A DNA stretch of 64,000 nt from Nematostella vectensis (GCF_932526225.1 NC_064044.1:14383453-14447452); one strand, 5' to 3'; shown: positions 1 through 16,900, counted from the stretch's first letter. Made by a program: numbers and translations. The notes: generated by a model not told the origin, from the sequence alone.

Positions 1-3000
1 GACAGGGAGACCATACAGATGCGTTATACCAAGACAGGGAGACCATACAGATGCCTTATACCAAGACAGGGAGACCATACAGATGCCTTAAACCAAGACA
101 GGGAGACCATACAGATGCCTTATACCAAGACATGGAGACCATGCCTTATACAAAGTCAGGGAGATCATACAGATGCCTTATACCAAGACAGGGAGACTAT
201 GCAGATGCCTTATAACAAGCAGGAAGACAATGAACATGCCTTATACCAAAACAGGGAGACCATGCAGATGTGTTATACCAAAACAGGGAGACCATACAGA
301 TGCGTTATAGCAAGAGCGGGAGACCATACAGATGCCTTTAACCAAGAGAGGGAGACAATAGAGATGCCTTATACCAAGACAGGGAGACCATACAGATGCG
401 TTATACCAAAACAGCGAGACCATACAGATGAGTTATAGCAAGAGCGGGAGACCATACAGATGCCTTATACCAAGACAGGGAGACCATACAGATGCCTTAT
501 ACCAAGACAGGGAGACCATACAGATGCCTTTAACCAAGAGAGGGAGACAATACAGATGCCTTATACCAAGACAGGGAGACCGCAGATGCGTTATACCAAG
601 ACATGGAGATCATACAGATGCGTTATACCAAAACAGCGAGACCATACAGATGCCTTTTACCAAGACAGGGAGACCATACAGATGCCATATACCAAGACAG
701 GGAGACCATGCAGATGCCTTATACCAAGACAGTTAGACCATGCCGATGCCTTATACCAAGACAGGGAGACCATACAGATGCCTTTTACCAAGACAGGGAG
801 ACCATACAGATGCGTTATACCAAGACAGGGAGATCATACAGATGCGTTATACCAAGACAGGGAGACCATGAAGATGCCTTATACCAAGACAGGGAGACCA
901 TACAGATGCCTTATACCAAGACAGGGAGACCATGCAGATGCGTTATACCAAGACAGGGAGACAATACAGATGCCTTATACCAAGACTTAGAGACCATACT
1001 GATGCCTTATACAAAGACAGAGAGACCATACAGATGCGTTATACCAAGACAGGGAGACTATACAGATGCCTTTTACCAAGACAGGGAGACCATACAGATG
1101 CGTTATACCAAGACAGGGAGATCATACAGATGCGTTATACCAAGACAGGGAGACCATGAAGATGCCTTATACCAAGACAGGGAGACCATACAGATGCCTT
1201 ATACCAAGACAGGGAGACCATGCAGATGCGTTATACCAAGACAGGGAGACAATACAGATGCCTTATACCAAGACTTAGAGACCATACTGATGCCTTATAC
1301 AAAGACAGAGAGACCATACAGATGCGTTATACCAAGACAGGGAGACTATACAGATGCCTTAAACCAAGAGAGGGAGACCATACAGATGCCTTCAACCAAG
1401 AGAGGGGACAATAGAGATGCCTTATACCAAGACAGGGAGACCATACAGATGCCTTTTACCAAGACAGGGCGACCATACAGATTAGTTATACCAAAACAGG
1501 GAGACCATGCAGATGCCTTATACCAAGACAGTTAGACCATGCAGATGCCTTATACCAAAACAGGGAGACCATACAGATGCCTTATGCCAAGACAGGGAGA
1601 ACATACAGATGCGTTATACCAAGACAGGGAGACCATACAGATGCCTTCAACCAAGAGAGGGAGACAATACAGATGCCTTATACCAAGGCAGGAAGACCAT
1701 ACAGATGTCTTATACCAAGACAGGGAGACAATGCAGATGCGTTATACCAAGACAGGGAGACCATACAGATGCCTTATACCAAGACGGAGAGACCATACTG
1801 ATGCCTTATACCAAGACAGGGAGACCATACAGATGCCTTATACCAAGACAGGGTACCATACAGATGCCTTATACAAAGACAGGGAGACCATACAGATGCG
1901 TTATACCAAGACAGGGAGACCATACAGATGCGTTATACCAAGACAGAGAGACCATGCAGATGCGTTATACCAAGACAGGGATACCATACAGATGCTTTTT
2001 ACCAAGACAGGGAGACCATACAGATGCCTTATACCAAGACAGGGAGACCATACCGATGCGTTATACAAAGACAGGGAGACCATACAGATGCCTTAAACCA
2101 AGACAGGGAGACCATACAGATGCCTTATACCAAGACAGGGAGACCATACAGATGCCTTCAACCAAGAGAGGGAGACAATAGAGATGCCTTATACCAAGAC
2201 AGGGAGACCATAAAAATGCGTTATACCAAGACAGGGAGATCATACAGATGCGTTATACCAAAACAGCGAGACCATACAGATGCGTTATAGCAAGAGCGGG
2301 AGACAATACAGATGCCTTATACCAAGACAGGGAGACCATACAGATGCGTTATACCAAGACAGGGAGACCATACAGATGCCTTCAACCAAGAGAGGGAGAC
2401 AATACAGATGCCTTATACCAAGACAGGGAGACCATACAGATGAGTTATACCAAGACAGGGAGATCATACAGATGCGTTATACCAAAACAGCGAGACCATA
2501 CAGATGCCTTTTACCAATACAGGGAGACCATACAGATGCCTTATACCAAGACAGGGAGACCATGCAGTTGCGTTATACCAAGACAGGGAGACCATACAGA
2601 TATCTTATACCAAGACAGGGAGACCATACAGATGCATTATACCAAGACAGGGAGACCATACAGATGCCTTATACCAAGACAGGGTACCATACAGATGCCT
2701 TATACCAAGACAGGGAGACCATACAGATGCGTTATACCAAAACAGGGAGACCATACAGATGCGTTATACCAAGACAGAGAGACCATGCAGATGCGTTATA
2801 CCAAGACAGGGAGACCAAACAGATGCCTTATACCAAGACAGGGAGACCATGCAGATGCGTTATACCAAGACAGGGATACCATACAGATGCCTTTTACCAA
2901 GACAGGGAGACCATAAAGATGCCTTATACCAAGACAGTGAGACCATGCAGATGCCTTATACCAAGACAGGGAGACCATACAGATGCGTTATACCAAGACA

Positions 3001-4949
3001 GAGAGACCATGCAGATGCGTTATACCAAGACAGGGAGACCAAACAGATGCCTTATACCAAGACAGGGAGACTATACAGATGCGTTATACCAAGACAGAGA
3101 GACCATGCAGATGCGTTATACCAAGACAGGGAGAATAAACAGATGCCTTATACCAAGACAGGTAGACCATACATATGCCTTATACCAAGACAGGGAGACC
3201 ATACAGATGCCTTTAACCAAGACAGGGAGACCATACAGATGCCTTATACCAAGACATGGAGACCATGCCTTATACAAAGTCAGGGAGATCATACAGATGC
3301 CTTATACCAAGACAGGGAGACTATGCAGATGCCTTATAACGAGCAGGAAGACAATGAACATGCCTTATACCAAAACAGGGAGACCATGCAGATGTGTTAT
3401 ACCAAAACAGGGAGACCATACAGATGCGTTATACCAAGACAGGGAGACCATACAGATGCGTTATACCAAGACAGGGAGACCATACAGATGTGTTATACCA
3501 AAACAGGGAGACCATACCGATGCCTTATACCAAGACAGGGAGACCATACAGATGCCTTATACCAAGACAGGGAGACCATACAGATGCCTTATACCAAGAC
3601 AGGGAGACCATACAGATGCCTTCAACCAAGAGAGGGAGACAATAGAGATGCCTTATACCAAGACAGGGAGACCATAAAAATGCGTTATACCAAGACAGGG
3701 AGATCATACAGATGCGTTATACCAAAACAGCGAGACCATACAGATGCGTTATAGCAAGAGCGGGAGACCATACAGATGCCTTATACCAAGACAGGGAGAC
3801 CATACAGATGCGTTATACCAAGACAGGGAGACCATACAGATGCCTTCAACCAAGAGAGGGAGACAATACAGATGCCTTATACCAAGACAGGGAGACCATA
3901 CAGATGCGTTATACCAAGACAGGGAGATCATACAGATGCGTTATACCAAAACAGCGAGACCATACAGATGCCTTTTACCAATACAGGGAGACCATACAGA
4001 TGCCTTATACCAAGACAGGGAGACCATGCAGTTGCGTTATACCAAGACAGGGAGACCATACAGATATCTTATACCAAGACAGGGAGACCATACAGATGCG
4101 TTATACCAAGACAGGGAGACCATACAGATGCCTTATACCAAGACAGGGAGACCATGCAGTTGCGTTATACCAAGACAGGGAGACCATACTGATGTTTTAT
4201 ACCAAGACAGGGAGACAATACAGATGCCTTATACCAAGACAGGGTACCATACAGATGCGTTATACCAAGACAGAGAGACCATGCAGATGCGTTATACCAA
4301 GACAGGGGGACCAAACAGATGCCTTATACCAAGACAGGGAGACCATGCAGATGCGTTATACCAAGAGAGGGAGACCATACAGATGCCTTATACCAAGACA
4401 ATGAGACCATGCAGATGCCTTATACCAAGACAGGGAGACCATACAGATGCGTTATACCAAGACAGGGAGACCATACAGATGCGTTATACCAAGACAGGGA
4501 GACCATACAGATGCCTTATACCAAGACAGGGAGACCATACAGATGCCTTAAACCAAGACAGGGAGACCATACAGATGCCTTATACCAAGACATGGAGACC
4601 ATGCCTTATACAAAGTCAGGGAGATCATACAGATGCCTTATACCAAGACAGGGAGACTATGCAGATGCCTTATAACAAGCAGGAAGACAATGAACATGCC
4701 TTATACCAAAACAGGGAGACCATGCAGATGTGTTATACCAAAACAGGGAGACCATACAGATGCGTTATAGCAAGAGCGGGAGACCATACAGATGCCTTCA
4801 ACCAAGAGAGGGAGACAATAGAGATGCCTTATACCAAGACAGGGAGACCATACAGATGCGTTATACCAAAACAGCGAGACCATACAGATGCGTTATAGCA
4901 AGAGCGGGAGAACATACAGATGCCTTATACCAAGACAGGGAGACCATAC

Positions 4950-7900
4950 AGATGCCTTATACCAAGACAAGGAGACCATACAGATGCCTTTAACTAAGAG
5001 AGGGAGACAATACAGATGCCTTATACCAAGACAGGGAGACCGCAGATGCGTTATACCAAGACATGGAGATCATACAGATGCGTTATACCAAAACAGCGAG
5101 ACCATACAGATGCCTTTTACCAAGACAGGGAGACCATACAGATGCGTTATACCAAGACAGGGAGATCATACAGATGCGTTATACCAAGACAGGGAGACCA
5201 TGAAGATGCCTTATACCAAGACAGGGAGACCATACAGATGCCTTATACCAAGACAGGGAGACCATGCAGATGCGTTATACCAAGACAGGGAGACAATACA
5301 GATGCCTTATACCAAGACTTAGAGACCATACTGATGCCTTATACAAAGACAGAGAGACCATACAGATGCGTTATACCAAGACAGGGAGACTATACAGATG
5401 CCTTAAACCAAGAGAGGGAGACCATACAGATGCCTCATACCAAGTCTGTGAGACCATACAGATGCCTTATACAAAGACAGGGAGACCATACAGATGCCTT
5501 AAACCAAGAGAGGGAGACCATACAGATGCCTTATACTAAGACATGGTACCATACAGATGCCTTATACCAAGACAGGGAGACCATAAAGATGCGTTATACC
5601 AAGACAGGGAGACCATACAGATGCGTTATACCAAGACAGAGAGACCATGCAGATGCGTTATACCAAGACAGGGAGACCAAACAGATGCCTTATACCAAAA
5701 CAGGGAGACCATGCAGATACGTTATTTCAAGACAGGGATACCATACAGATGCCTTTTACCAAGACAGGGAGACCATAAAGATGCCTTATACCAAGACAGT
5801 GAGACCATGCAGATGCCTTATACCAAGACAGGGAGACCATACAGATGCGTTATACCAAGACAGGGAGACCATACAGATGCCTTATACCAAGACAGGGAGA
5901 CCATACAGATGCCTTCAACCAAGAGAGGGAGACAATAGTGATGCCTTATACCAAGACAGGGAGACCATACAGTTGCGTTATACCAAGACAGGGAGATCAT
6001 ACAGATGCGTTATACCAAAACAGCAAGACAGGGAGACAATACAGATGCCTTATACCAAGATAGGGTACCATACAGATGCGTTATACCAAGACAGAGAGAC
6101 CATGCAGATGCGTTATACCAAGACAGGGGGACCAAACAGATGCCTTATACCAAGACAGGGAGACCATGCAGATGCGTTATACCAAGAGAGGGAGACCATA
6201 CAGATGCCTTATACCAAGACAATGAGACCATGCAGATGCCTTATACCAAGACAGGGAGACCATACAGATGCGTTATACCAAGACAGGGAGACCATACAGA
6301 TGCGTTATACCAAGACAGGGAGACCATACAGATGCCTTATACCAAGACAGGGAGACCATACAGATGCCTTAAACCAAGACAGGGAGACCATACAGATGCC
6401 TTATACCAAGACATGGAGACCATGCCTTATACAAAGTCAGGGAGATCATACAGATGCCTGATATCAAGACAGGGAGACTATGCAGATGCCTTATAACAAG
6501 CAGGAAGACAATGAACATGCCTTATACCAAAACAGGGAGACCATGCAGATGTGTTATACCAAAACAGGGAGACCATACAGATGCGTTATAGCAAGAGCGG
6601 GAGACCATACAGATGCCTTCAACCAAGAGAGGGAGACAATAGAGATGCCTTATACCAAGACAGGGAGACCATACAGATGCGTTATACCAAAACAGCGAGA
6701 CCATACAGATGCGTTATAGCAAGAGCGGGAGACCATACAGATGCCTTATACCAAGACAGGGAGACCATACAGATGCCTTATACCAAGACAGGGAGACCAT
6801 ACAGATGCCTTTAACTAAGAGAGGGAGACAATACAGATGCCTTATACCAAGACAGGGAGACCGCAGATGCGTTATACCAAGACATGGAGATCATACAGAT
6901 GCGTTATACCAAAACAGCGAGACCATACAGATGCCTTTTACCAAGACAGGGAGACCATACAGATGCGTTATACCAAGACAGGGAGATCATACAGATGCGT
7001 TATACCAAGACAGGGAGACCATGAAGATGCCTTATACCAAGACAGGGAGACCATACAGATCCCTTATACCAAGACAGGGAGACCATGCAGATGCGTTATA
7101 CCAAGACAGGGAGACAATACAGATGCCTTATACCAAGACTTAGAGACCATACTGATGCCTTATACAAAGACAGAGAGACCATACAGATGCGTTATACCAA
7201 GACAGGGAGACTATACAGATGCCTTAAACCAAGAGAGGGAGACCATACAGATGCCTCATACCAAGTCTGTGAGACCATACAGATGCCTTATACAAAGACA
7301 GGGAGACCATACAGATGCCTTAAACCAAGAGAGGGAGACCATACAGATGCCTTATACTAAGACATGGTACCATACAGATGCCTTATACCAAGACAGGGAG
7401 ACCATAAAGATGCGTTATACCAAGACAGGGAGACCATACAGATGCGTTATACCAAGACAGAGAGACCATGCAGATGCGTTATACCAAGACAGGGAGACCA
7501 AACAGATGCCTTATACCAAAACAGGGAGACCATGCAGATACGTTATACCAAGACAGGGATACCATACAGATGCCTTTTACCAAGACAGGGAGACCATAAA
7601 GATGCCTTATACCAAGACAGTGAGACCATGCAGATGCCTTATACCAAGACAGGGAGACCATACAGATGCGTTATACCAAGACAGGGAGACCATACAGATG
7701 CCTTATACCAAGACAGGGAGACCATAAAGATGCCTTATACCAAGACAGTGAGACCATGCAGATGCCTTATACCAAGACAGGGAGACCATACAGATGCGTT
7801 ATACCAAGACAGGGAGACCATACAGATGCCTTATACCAAGACAGGGAGACCATACAGTTGCGTTATACCAAGACAGGGAGATCATACAGATGCGTTATAC

Positions 7901-7951
7901 CAAAACAGCGAGACCATACAGATGCGTTATAGCAAGAGCGGGAGACCATAC
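4950..7951 (+). repeat. Higher-order repeat, 3,002-bp tandem duplication, copy 1
   Basis: Every landmark variant here recurs exactly 3,002 bp downstream: the short unit GACCGCAGATGCG (5,039 and 8,041), the CAAGTCTGTGAG unit (about 5,442 and 8,444), TTATTTCAAGAC (about 5,721 and 8,723) and the ATCCCTTATA variant (7,058 and 10,060). The only difference I found is ATATCAAGAC at about 6,460 against ATACCAAGAC in copy 2. Inside each copy a second spacing of 1,821 bp links related halves (5,016 to 6,837). The boundaries are approximate because they fall inside near-identical monomers. Confidence 0.85.
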
Positions 7952-10900
7952 AGATGCCTTATACCAAGACAAGGAGACCATACAGATGCCTTTAACTAAG
8001 AGAGGGAGACAATACAGATGCCTTATACCAAGACAGGGAGACCGCAGATGCGTTATACCAAGACATGGAGATCATACAGATGCGTTATACCAAAACAGCG
8101 AGACCATACAGATGCCTTTTACCAAGACAGGGAGACCATACAGATGCGTTATACCAAGACAGGGAGATCATACAGATGCGTTATACCAAGACAGGGAGAC
8201 CATGAAGATGCCTTATACCAAGACAGGGAGACCATACAGATGCCTTATACCAAGACAGGGAGACCATGCAGATGCGTTATACCAAGACAGGGAGACAATA
8301 CAGATGCCTTATACCAAGACTTAGAGACCATACTGATGCCTTATACAAAGACAGAGAGACCATACAGATGCGTTATACCAAGACAGGGAGACTATACAGA
8401 TGCCTTAAACCAAGAGAGGGAGACCATACAGATGCCTCATACCAAGTCTGTGAGACCATACAGATGCCTTATACAAAGACAGGGAGACCATACAGATGCC
8501 TTAAACCAAGAGAGGGAGACCATACAGATGCCTTATACTAAGACATGGTACCATACAGATGCCTTATACCAAGACAGGGAGACCATAAAGATGCGTTATA
8601 CCAAGACAGGGAGACCATACAGATGCGTTATACCAAGACAGAGAGACCATGCAGATGCGTTATACCAAGACAGGGAGACCAAACAGATGCCTTATACCAA
8701 AACAGGGAGACCATGCAGATACGTTATTTCAAGACAGGGATACCATACAGATGCCTTTTACCAAGACAGGGAGACCATAAAGATGCCTTATACCAAGACA
8801 GTGAGACCATGCAGATGCCTTATACCAAGACAGGGAGACCATACAGATGCGTTATACCAAGACAGGGAGACCATACAGATGCCTTATACCAAGACAGGGA
8901 GACCATACAGATGCCTTCAACCAAGAGAGGGAGACAATAGTGATGCCTTATACCAAGACAGGGAGACCATACAGTTGCGTTATACCAAGACAGGGAGATC
9001 ATACAGATGCGTTATACCAAAACAGCAAGACAGGGAGACAATACAGATGCCTTATACCAAGATAGGGTACCATACAGATGCGTTATACCAAGACAGAGAG
9101 ACCATGCAGATGCGTTATACCAAGACAGGGGGACCAAACAGATGCCTTATACCAAGACAGGGAGACCATGCAGATGCGTTATACCAAGAGAGGGAGACCA
9201 TACAGATGCCTTATACCAAGACAATGAGACCATGCAGATGCCTTATACCAAGACAGGGAGACCATACAGATGCGTTATACCAAGACAGGGAGACCATACA
9301 GATGCGTTATACCAAGACAGGGAGACCATACAGATGCCTTATACCAAGACAGGGAGACCATACAGATGCCTTAAACCAAGACAGGGAGACCATACAGATG
9401 CCTTATACCAAGACATGGAGACCATGCCTTATACAAAGTCAGGGAGATCATACAGATGCCTGATACCAAGACAGGGAGACTATGCAGATGCCTTATAACA
9501 AGCAGGAAGACAATGAACATGCCTTATACCAAAACAGGGAGACCATGCAGATGTGTTATACCAAAACAGGGAGACCATACAGATGCGTTATAGCAAGAGC
9601 GGGAGACCATACAGATGCCTTCAACCAAGAGAGGGAGACAATAGAGATGCCTTATACCAAGACAGGGAGACCATACAGATGCGTTATACCAAAACAGCGA
9701 GACCATACAGATGCGTTATAGCAAGAGCGGGAGACCATACAGATGCCTTATACCAAGACAGGGAGACCATACAGATGCCTTATACCAAGACAGGGAGACC
9801 ATACAGATGCCTTTAACTAAGAGAGGGAGACAATACAGATGCCTTATACCAAGACAGGGAGACCGCAGATGCGTTATACCAAGACATGGAGATCATACAG
9901 ATGCGTTATACCAAAACAGCGAGACCATACAGATGCCTTTTACCAAGACAGGGAGACCATACAGATGCGTTATACCAAGACAGGGAGATCATACAGATGC
10001 GTTATACCAAGACAGGGAGACCATGAAGATGCCTTATACCAAGACAGGGAGACCATACAGATCCCTTATACCAAGACAGGGAGACCATGCAGATGCGTTA
10101 TACCAAGACAGGGAGACAATACAGATGCCTTATACCAAGACTTAGAGACCATACTGATGCCTTATACAAAGACAGAGAGACCATACAGATGCGTTATACC
10201 AAGACAGGGAGACTATACAGATGCCTTAAACCAAGAGAGGGAGACCATACAGATGCCTCATACCAAGTCTGTGAGACCATACAGATGCCTTATACAAAGA
10301 CAGGGAGACCATACAGATGCCTTAAACCAAGAGAGGGAGACCATACAGATGCCTTATACTAAGACATGGTACCATACAGATGCCTTATACCAAGACAGGG
10401 AGACCATAAAGATGCGTTATACCAAGACAGGGAGACCATACAGATGCGTTATACCAAGACAGAGAGACCATGCAGATGCGTTATACCAAGACAGGGAGAC
10501 CAAACAGATGCCTTATACCAAAACAGGGAGACCATGCAGATACGTTATACCAAGACAGGGATACCATACAGATGCCTTTTACCAAGACAGGGAGACCATA
10601 AAGATGCCTTATACCAAGACAGTGAGACCATGCAGATGCCTTATACCAAGACAGGGAGACCATACAGATGCGTTATACCAAGACAGGGAGACCATACAGA
10701 TGCCTTATACCAAGACAGGGAGACCATAAAGATGCCTTATACCAAGACAGTGAGACCATGCAGATGCCTTATACCAAGACAGGGAGACCATACAGATGCG
10801 TTATACCAAGACAGGGAGACCATACAGATGCCTTATACCAAGACAGGGAGACCATACAGTTGCGTTATACCAAGACAGGGAGATCATACAGATGCGTTAT

Positions 10901-10953
10901 ACCAAAACAGCGAGACCATACAGATGCGTTATAGCAAGAGCGGGAGACCATAC
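7952..10953 (+). repeat. Higher-order repeat, 3,002-bp tandem duplication, copy 2
   Basis: This is the second copy of the block at about 4,950-7,951. The match stops near 10,950. There the sequence continues with CAGGGAAACCATACAG, whereas the copy-1/copy-2 junction has CAAGGAGACC followed by TTTAACTAAGAGAGG. The near identity means either a very recent unequal exchange or an assembly duplication. Confidence 0.85.
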
Positions 10954-13900
10954 AGATGCCTTATACCAAGACAGGGAAACCATACAGATGCCTTATACCA
11001 AGACAGGAAGACCATACAGATGCCTTCAACCAAGAGAGGGAGACCATACAGATGCCTTATACCAAGACAGGGAGACCATACAGATGCGTTACACGAAGAC
11101 AGGGAGATCATACAGATGCGTTATACCAAAACAGCGAGACCATACAGATGCATTTTACCAATACAGGGAGACCAAACAGATGCCTTATACCAAGACAGGG
11201 AGACCATGCAGATGCGTTATACCAAGACAGGGATACCATACAGATGCCTTTTACCAAGACAGGGAGACCATACAGATGCCTTATACCAAGACAGTGAGAC
11301 CATGCAGATGCCTTATACCAAGACAGGGAGACCATACAGATGCGTTATACCAAGACAGGGAGACCATACAGATGCGTTATATCAAGACAGTGAGACCATA
11401 CAGATGCCTTATACCAAGACAGGGAGACCATACAGATGCCTTAAACCAAGACAGGGAGACCATACAGATGCCTTATACCAAGACATGGAGACCATGCCTT
11501 ATACAAAGTCAGGGAGATCATACAGATGCCTTATACCAAGACAGGGAGACTATGCAGATGCCTTATAACGAGCAGGAAGACAATGAACATGCCTTATACC
11601 AAAACAGGGAGACCATGCAGATGTGTTATACCAAAACAGGGAGACCATACAGATGCGTTATAGCAAGAGCGGGAGACCATACAGATGCCTTCAACCAAGA
11701 GAGGGAGACAATAGAGATGCCTTATACCAAGACAGGGAGACCATACAGATGCGTTATATCAAGACAGTGAGACCATACAGATGCCTTATACCAAGACAGG
11801 GAGACCATACAGATGCCTTAAACCAAGACAGGGAGACCATACAGATGCCTTATACCAAGACATGGAGACCATGACTTATACAAAGTCAGGGAGATCATAC
11901 AGATGCCTTATACCAAGACAGGGAGACTATGCAGATGCCTTATAACGAGCAGGAAGACAATGAACATGCCTTATACCAAAACAGGGAGACCATGCAGATG
12001 TGTTATACCAAGACAGGGAGACCATACAGATGCCTTATACCAAGACAGGGAGACCATACAGATGCCTTCAACCAAGAGAGGGAGACAATACAGATGCCTT
12101 ATACCAAGACAGGGAGACCGCAGATGCGTTATACCAAGACATGGAGATCATACAGATGCGTTATACCAAAACAGCGAGACCATACAGATGCCTTATACCA
12201 AGACAGGGATACCATACAGATGCCTTATACCAAGACAGGGAGACCATACAGATGCGTTATACGAAGACAGGGAGACCATACAGATGCCTTATACCAAGAC
12301 AGGGAGACCATACAGATGCCTTCAACCAAGAGAGGGAGACAATACAGATGCCTTATACCAAGACAGGGAGACCATACAGATGCGTTATACCAAGACATGG
12401 AGACCATACAGATGCCTTATACCAAGACAAAGAGACCATGCAGATGCCTTATACCAAGACAGGGAGACCATACAGATGCCTTCAACCAAGAGAGGGAGAC
12501 AATACAGATGCCTTATACCAAGACAGGGAGACCATACAGATGCGTTATACCAAGACAGGGAGACCATACAGATGCGTTATACCAAGACAGAGAGACCATG
12601 CAGATGTGTTATACCAAGACAGGGAGACCAAACAGATGCCTTATACCAAGACAGGGAGACCATGCAGATGCGTTATACCAAGACAGGGATACCATACAGA
12701 TGCCTTTTACCAAGACAGGGAGACCATAAAGATGCCTTATACCAAGACAGTGAGACCATGCAGATGCCTTATACCAAGACAGGGAGACCATACAGATGAG
12801 TTATACCAAGACAGGTAGACCATACAGATGCCTTATACCAAGACAGGGAGACTATGCAGATGCCTTATAACGAGCAGGAAGACAATGAACATGCCTTATA
12901 CCAAAACAGGGAGACCATGCAGATGTGTTATACCAAAACAGGGAGACCATACAGATGCGTTATAGCAAGAGCGGGAGACCATACAGATGCCTTCAACCAA
13001 GAGAGGGAGACAATAGAGATGCCTTATACCAAGACAGGGAGACCATACAGATGCGTTATACCAAAACAGCGAGACCATACAGATGCGTTATAGCAAGAGC
13101 GGGAGACCATACAGATGCCTTATACCAAGACAGGGAGACCATACAGATGCCTTATACCAAGACAGGGAGACCATACAGATGCCTTCAACCAAGAGAGGGA
13201 GACAATACAGATGCCTTATACCAAGACAGGGAGACCGCAGATGCGTTATACCAAGACATGGAGATCATACAGATGCGTTATACCAAAACAGCGAGACCAT
13301 ACAGATGCCTTATACCAAGACAGGGATACCATACAGATGCCTTTTACCAAGACAGGGAGACCATACAGATGCCTTATACCAAGACAGTGAGACCATGCAG
13401 ATGCCTTATACCAAGACAGGGAGACCATACAGATGCGTTATACCAAGACAGGGAGACCATACAGATGCGTTATATCAAGACAGTGAGACCATACAGATGC
13501 CTTATACCAAGACAGGGAGACCATACAGATGCCTTAAACCAAGACAGGGAGACCATACAGAAGATGCCTTATACCAAGACATGGAGACCATGACTTATAC
13601 AAAGTCAGGGAGATCATACAGATGCCTTATACCAAGACAGGGAGACTATGCAGATGCCTTATAACGAGCAGGAAGACAATGAACATGCCTTATACCAAAA
13701 CAGGGAGACCATGCAGATGTGTTATACCAAAACAGGGAGACCATACAGATGCGTTATAGCAAGAGCGGGAGACCATACAGATGCCTTCAACCAAGAGAGG
13801 GAGACAATAGAGATGCCTTATACCAAGACAGGGAGACCATACAGATGCGTTATACCAAGACAGGGAGTTCATACAGATGCGTTATACCAAAACAGCGAGA

Positions 13901-16900
13901 CCATACAGATGCGTTATAGCAAGAGCGGGAGACCATACAGATGCCTTATACCAAGACAGGGAGACCATACAGATGCCTTATACCAAGACAGGGAGACCAT
14001 ACAGATGCCTTCAATCAAGAGAGGGAGACAATACAGATGCCTTATACCAAGACAGGGAGACCATACAGATGCGTTATACCAAGACAGGGAGACCATACAG
14101 ATGCCTTATACCAAGACAAAGAGACCATGCAGATGCCTTATACCAAGACAGGGAGACCATACAGATGCCTTCAACCAAGAGAGGGAGACAATACAGATGC
14201 CTTATACCAAGACAGGGAGACCATACAGATGCGTTATACCAAGACAGGGAGACCATACAGATGCGTTATACCAAGACAGAGAGACCATGCAGATGCGTTA
14301 TACCAAGACAGGGAGACCAAACAGATGCCTTATACCAAGACAAAGAGACCATGCAGATGCGTTATACCAAGACAGGGATACCATACAGATGCCTTTTACC
14401 AAGACAGGGAGACCATAAAGATGCCTTATACCAAGACAGTGAGACCATGCAGATGCCTTATACCAAGACAGGGAGACCATACAGATGCGTTATACCAAGA
14501 CAGGTAGACCATACAGATGCCTTATACCAAGACAGGGAGACCATACAGATGCCTTAAACCAAGACAGGGAGACCATACAGATGCCTTATACCAAGACATG
14601 GAGACCATGCCTTATACAAAGTCAGGGAGATCATACAGATGCCTTATACCAAGACAGGTAGACTATGCAGATGCCTTATAACGAGCAGGAAGACAATGAA
14701 CATGCCTTATACCAAAACAGGGAGACCATGCAGATGTGTTATACCAAAACAGGGAGACCATACAGATGCGTTATAGCAAGAGTGGGAGACCATACAGATG
14801 CCTTAAACCAAGACAGGGAGACCATACAGATGCCTTATACCAAGACAGGGAGACCATACAGATGCCTTCAACCAAGAGAGGGAGACAATTGAGATGCCTT
14901 ATACCAAGAAAGGGAGACCATAAAAATGCGTTATACCAAGACAGGGAGATCATACAGATGCGTTATACCAAAACAGCGAGACCATACAGATGCGTTATAG
15001 CAAGAGCGGGAGACTATACAGATGCCTTATACCAAGACAGGGAGACCATACAGATGCGTTATACCAAGACAGGGAGACCATACAGATGCCTTCAACCAAG
15101 AGAGGGAGACAATACAGATGCCTTATACCAAGACAGGGAGACCATACAGATGCGTTATACCAAGACAGGGAGATCATACAGATGCGTTATACCAAAACAG
15201 CGAGACCATACAGATGCCTTTTACCAATACAGGGATACCATGCAGTTGCGTTATACCAAGACAGGGAGACCATAAAAATATCTTATACCAAGACAGGGAG
15301 ACCATACAGATGCATTATACCAAGACAGGGAGACCATACAGATGCGTTATACCAAGACAGGGAGACCATACAGATGCCTTATACCAAGACAGGGAGACCA
15401 TGCAGTTGCGTTATACCAAGACAGGGAGACCATACTGATGTCTTATACCAAGACAGGGAGACAATACAGATGCCTTATACCAAGACAGGGTACCATACAG
15501 ATGCGTTATACCAAGAAAGAGAGACCATGCAGATGCGTTATACCAAGACAGGGAGACCAAACAGATGCCTTATACCAAGACAGGGAGACCATGCAGATGC
15601 GTTATACCAAGAGAGGGAGACCATACAGATGCCTTATACCAAGACAGTGAGACCATGCAGATGCCTTATACCAAGACAGGGAGACCATACAGATGCGTTA
15701 TACCAAGACAGGGCGACCATACAGATGCGTTATACCAAGACAGGGAGACTATACAGATGCCTTATACCAAGACAGGGAGACCATTCAGATGCCTTAAACC
15801 AAGACAGGGAGACCATACAGATGCCTTATACCAAGACATGGAGACCATGCCTAATACAAAGTCAGGGAGATCATACAGATGCCTTATACCAAGACAGGGA
15901 GACTATGCAGATGCCTTATAACGAGCAGGAAGACAATGAATATGCCTTATACCAAAACAGGGAGACCATGCAGATGTGTTATACCAAAACAGGGAGACCA
16001 TACAGATGCGTTATAGCAAGAGCGGGAGACCATACAGATGCCTTCAACCAAGAGAGGGAGACAATAGAGATGCCTTATATCAAGACAGGGAGACCATACA
16101 GATGCGTTATACCAAAACAGCGAGACCATACAGATGCGTTATAGCAAGAGCGGGAGACCATACAGATGCCTTATACCAAGACAGGGAGACCATACAGATG
16201 CCTTATACCAAGACAGGGAGACCATACAGATGCCTTCAACCAAGAGAGGGAGACAATACAGATGCCTTATACCAAGACAGGGAGACCGCAGATGCGTTAT
16301 ACCAAGACATGGAGATCATACAGATGCGTTATACCAAAACAGCGAGACCATACAGATGCCATATACCAAGACAGGGAGACCATGCAGATGCCTTATACCA
16401 AGACAGTTAGACCATGCCGATGCCTTATACCAAGACAGGGAGACCATACAGATGCCTTTTACCAAGACAGGGAGACCATACAGATGCGTTATACCAAGAC
16501 AGGGAGATCATACAGATGCGTTATACCAAGACAGGGAGACCATGAAGATGCCTTATACCAAGACAGGGAGACCATACAGATGCCTTATACCAAGACAGGG
16601 AGACCATGCAGATGCGTTATACCAAGTCAGGGAGACAATACAGATGCCTTATACCAAGACGGAGAGACCATACTGATGCCTTATACAAAGACAGAGAGAC
16701 CATGCAGATGCTTTATAACAAGACAGGGAGACCATACAGATGCGTCATACCAAGACAGGGAGACCATACAGATGCGTTATACCAAGACAGGGAGACCATA
16801 CAAATGCCTTATACCAAGACAGGGAGACCATTCAGATGCCTTAAACCAAGACAGGGAGACCATACAGATGCCTTATACCAAGACATTGAGACCATGCCTT

